NCBI GenBank assembly: GCA_016928455.1
Contig: JAFGKP010000138.1
Coordinates: forward strand, 1-21,947
Length of the DNA: 21,947 nucleotides
DNA from: Methanomicrobia archaeon
GTDB taxonomy: Archaea; Halobacteriota; Syntropharchaeia; Alkanophagales; Methanospirareceae
Reading direction: 5' to 3'
Shown: positions 20,310 through 21,947 of the stretch, piece by piece
Layout of the letters: the number at the start of each line of letters is the position of its first letter
Position numbering within the stretch: position 1 is the first letter of the stretch
The notes under the pieces: model-generated
Told to the model about the DNA's origin: nothing
Seen by the model: only the letters and a program-made list of their open reading frames with translations
Databases searched by the model: none
Made by a program: the position numbers and the translations under genes

Positions 20310-21947
20310 TCACCCCGCGACGTAAATCGCGGGCTTCAGCGGAATCGCAAACGCTCTCTTACCCGCGGGATCATGCTCCTCGTTGATACCGATCTCGCAG
20401 CCGAACTCCCGGCTTAGATACACCAGCTCACGTGCCAGGATCGCTGATTCATCCAGTTCGGCGTATTCCGCGTTGCTCTTCAACAACTGCTTCACGAAAT
20501 TCAACGTGCTCTTGTCCTTACGGATTTGCATCGCCTCGCGTATCTTATCCCGCTCCGGCACGTCCTTGAGTGCCTTGAAGAGCTCCCACTTCCACTGCTC
20601 GGACGCGGCATCCGCAGAGTACAGGTAGATTTTACGCGGCTCGATACGTGCCACCTTCAAGATCTCCTGGATGTCCTCGACCAGCGCGCGCAAGTAGTCC
20701 TCCTCACGTTCCACCTGGTCGTTGATCAGCTCAGTCTTGATCCGCGGGAGTATCTCCAGTGAGACGAAAGAGTCATGTCGTTTGTGCCACAGCTCTTCAC
20801 AGATATGCGGCACGAGCGGCGAGAGCATAATGAGCCACTCATCCAGCACGTTCCTTACAAGCCGCTGTCTCCGTTCCGCGCTCGCCCGCTTCTCATAGTA
20901 CCGCAGATCGTTCATCAGATTGAAGACCATGTTGATCCCGCCTTCTCGGATTCGGAAACCCTCAAAGAGCTCGTAGGATTGCTGTAACCGCCGGTAAAAC
21001 CGCGAGAGTAGCCAGAGATCGATATGTGTGTACTCCTCCGCGCGTAATGGCTCTGCATCGACACTCTCCGTGAAGACCGTAATGAGTGCATGGAACCGGC
21101 GACGCAACGCATCGGTGTCCTGTTCACGCCAGTTGACGACCGTGGCGAAATCAGCATTGAGCGCGCAGTAAAGCCGGTAGAGATCCACGCCGTAGAGTTC
21201 CGAGACGCGCGCCAGTGGAATGACGTTCCCCTTGCTCTTCGAGATCTTCCGCCCTTCTCGGATCATCAGCTCGTTCAGGGTGATCGCTTTCGGCCAGTGC
21301 TCCTGGGGGAATATCGCCGCATGATGCATGAGGAAGAAGACGAGATGGTTTGAGAGGTGTGGAGGTGCGGTATGCCGCTGATCGTTCGGGTACCAGTAGG
21401 TGAATTCCCGCCGTAGCCGCTCAAGAGCGGCGACCTCGAGTGAGCATGCCTGTGCAACACGCTCTGTATCACCGTTGCCCAGTAATACGTAATCGAAGAA
21501 CTGCTCTTCCAGCGCGTCAACCGGCACGTCCCGTAAGAGATGCGCGATGGTGTACATCGCCATATAAATGGTCGAATCACTCAGTGACTCGATGATCCAC
21601 GCCCGCTCGAACGGGAACCTGGTGCCTAAACCGCGTTTACGTGCGCAGGGTCTGAACGCTAACCAGTCAATGATATCGTGCATGTATGCCTGGTACTTCT
21701 CAGGATAGAAAGTCATCTGCGCCACGAGCTTGTGCCCTTCATCCTTCCACCACTGCGGCGTATAATCGATGAACCACTGATCTTGGAGAACCGCAACGAT
21801 CACCTTGCTACCGCCACGCGTCACCGCTTTGCGCGAGGTCTCGTAGAAGATATCAGAGATATTCTCGGCCTGTAACCAGTCCTTCACCTGATCTTTTATC
21901 TGCGCGATCTCAATGCCCGCAAACTGCTTACACCGCTCGTTCAAGAC
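20310..21947 (-). CDS. leuS: Leucyl-tRNA synthetase, C-terminal part (cut by window edge)
   Basis: The frame is open to the right edge, so only about the last 545 residues are visible; archaeal LeuRS is about 930-960. It belongs to the archaeal/eukaryotic type. DQWFIDYTPQWW and FYPEKYQ are followed by DWLAFRPCARKRGLGTRFPF, the catalytic-core segment IIESLSDSTIYMAMYTIAH, and WYPNDQRHTAPPHLSNHL. The class I KMSKS motif is KISKS, here in GRKISKSKGNVIPL. The anticodon-binding helical bundle and the archaeal C-terminal extension follow (LSPLVPHICEELW; ending AIPLKPAIYVAG). It charges tRNA-Leu. The thioesterase gene downstream has its own promoter. Confidence 0.95.
   Translation of the reverse strand, partial: VLNERCKQFAGIEIAQIKDQVKDWLQAENISDIFYETSRKAVTRGGSKVIVAVLQDQWFIDYTPQWWKDEGHKLVAQMTFYPEKYQAYMHDIIDWLAFRPCARKRGLGTRFPFERAWIIESLSDSTIYMAMYTIAHLLRDVPVDALEEQFFDYVLLGNGDTERVAQACSLEVAALERLRREFTYWYPNDQRHTAPPHLSNHLVFFLMHHAAIFPQEHWPKAITLNELMIREGRKISKSKGNVIPLARVSELYGVDLYRLYCALNADFATVVNWREQDTDALRRRFHALITVFTESVDAEPLRAEEYTHIDLWLLSRFYRRLQQSYELFEGFRIREGGINMVFNLMNDLRYYEKRASAERRQRLVRNVLDEWLIMLSPLVPHICEELWHKRHDSFVSLEILPRIKTELINDQVEREEDYLRALVEDIQEILKVARIEPRKIYLYSADAASEQWKWELFKALKDVPERDKIREAMQIRKDKSTLNFVKQLLKSNAEYAELDESAILARELVYLSREFGCEIGINEEHDPAGKRAFAIPLKPAIYVAG

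Overview
The window looks like a stretch of euryarchaeal chromosome. The left edge carries the start of an archaeal 7S (SRP) RNA. The protein families are archaeal: ADP-forming acetyl-CoA synthetase, the archaeal/eukaryotic type of leucyl-tRNA synthetase, a DUF2111-like sensor domain and a TFE-like winged helix. Several genes have TATA boxes about 25 bases before a leaderless or short-leader start. MutL, the GerW/DUF2953 pair and a DUF3303-like protein fit the methanogen / ANME / Syntrophoarchaeum side of the Euryarchaeota. That placement is an inference from gene content, not a phylogeny. I see no insertion sequence, CRISPR array, tRNA or phage gene.

Layout. 1-83 (-): 5' part of SRP RNA with its promoter. 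149-3841 (-): a probable operon of a winged-helix regulator, a fused ADP-forming acyl-CoA synthetase and a BioD-like/DRTGG protein that overlaps it by 4 bases. 3842-4202: intergenic. 4203-9771 (+): a run of unknown protein, DUF2111-like protein, CBS-pair protein, MutL, PIN nuclease and MoeA. 9865-10710 (+): TauE/SafE exporter, convergent with a SufR-like cysteine-bearing regulator (10729-11337, -). That regulator is divergent from a 551-residue multi-winged-helix protein with a TFE-like C-terminus (11445-13100, +). 13253-14425 (+): M50 intramembrane protease with two CBS domains. 14576-15178 (-): Fe/Mn superoxide dismutase. 15392-16045 (+): endonuclease III. 16153-17933 (-): cupin, then a cation-diffusion facilitator fused to winged helices at both ends. 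17984-18121 (+): remnant of an RDD membrane protein. 18239-19778 (+): DUF3303-like, GerW (YtfJ) and DUF2953 (YtfI-like). 19815-20213 (-): PaaI-type thioesterase. 20310-21947 (-): C-terminal part of leucyl-tRNA synthetase, cut by the right edge.

How the genes work together. The first operon makes acetate and ATP from acetyl-CoA (or the reverse), probably under its own regulator. Its promoter carries two AACGTT boxes one helical turn apart at the expected transcription start. MutL, Nth and SOD are damage and oxidative-stress functions. The two most unusual proteins are the winged-helix/CDF/winged-helix fusion and the TFE-like multi-winged-helix protein divergent from the SufR-like regulator. 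Several intergenic regions hold short palindromes or repeats placed exactly around TATA boxes, and these are listed as candidate operators.
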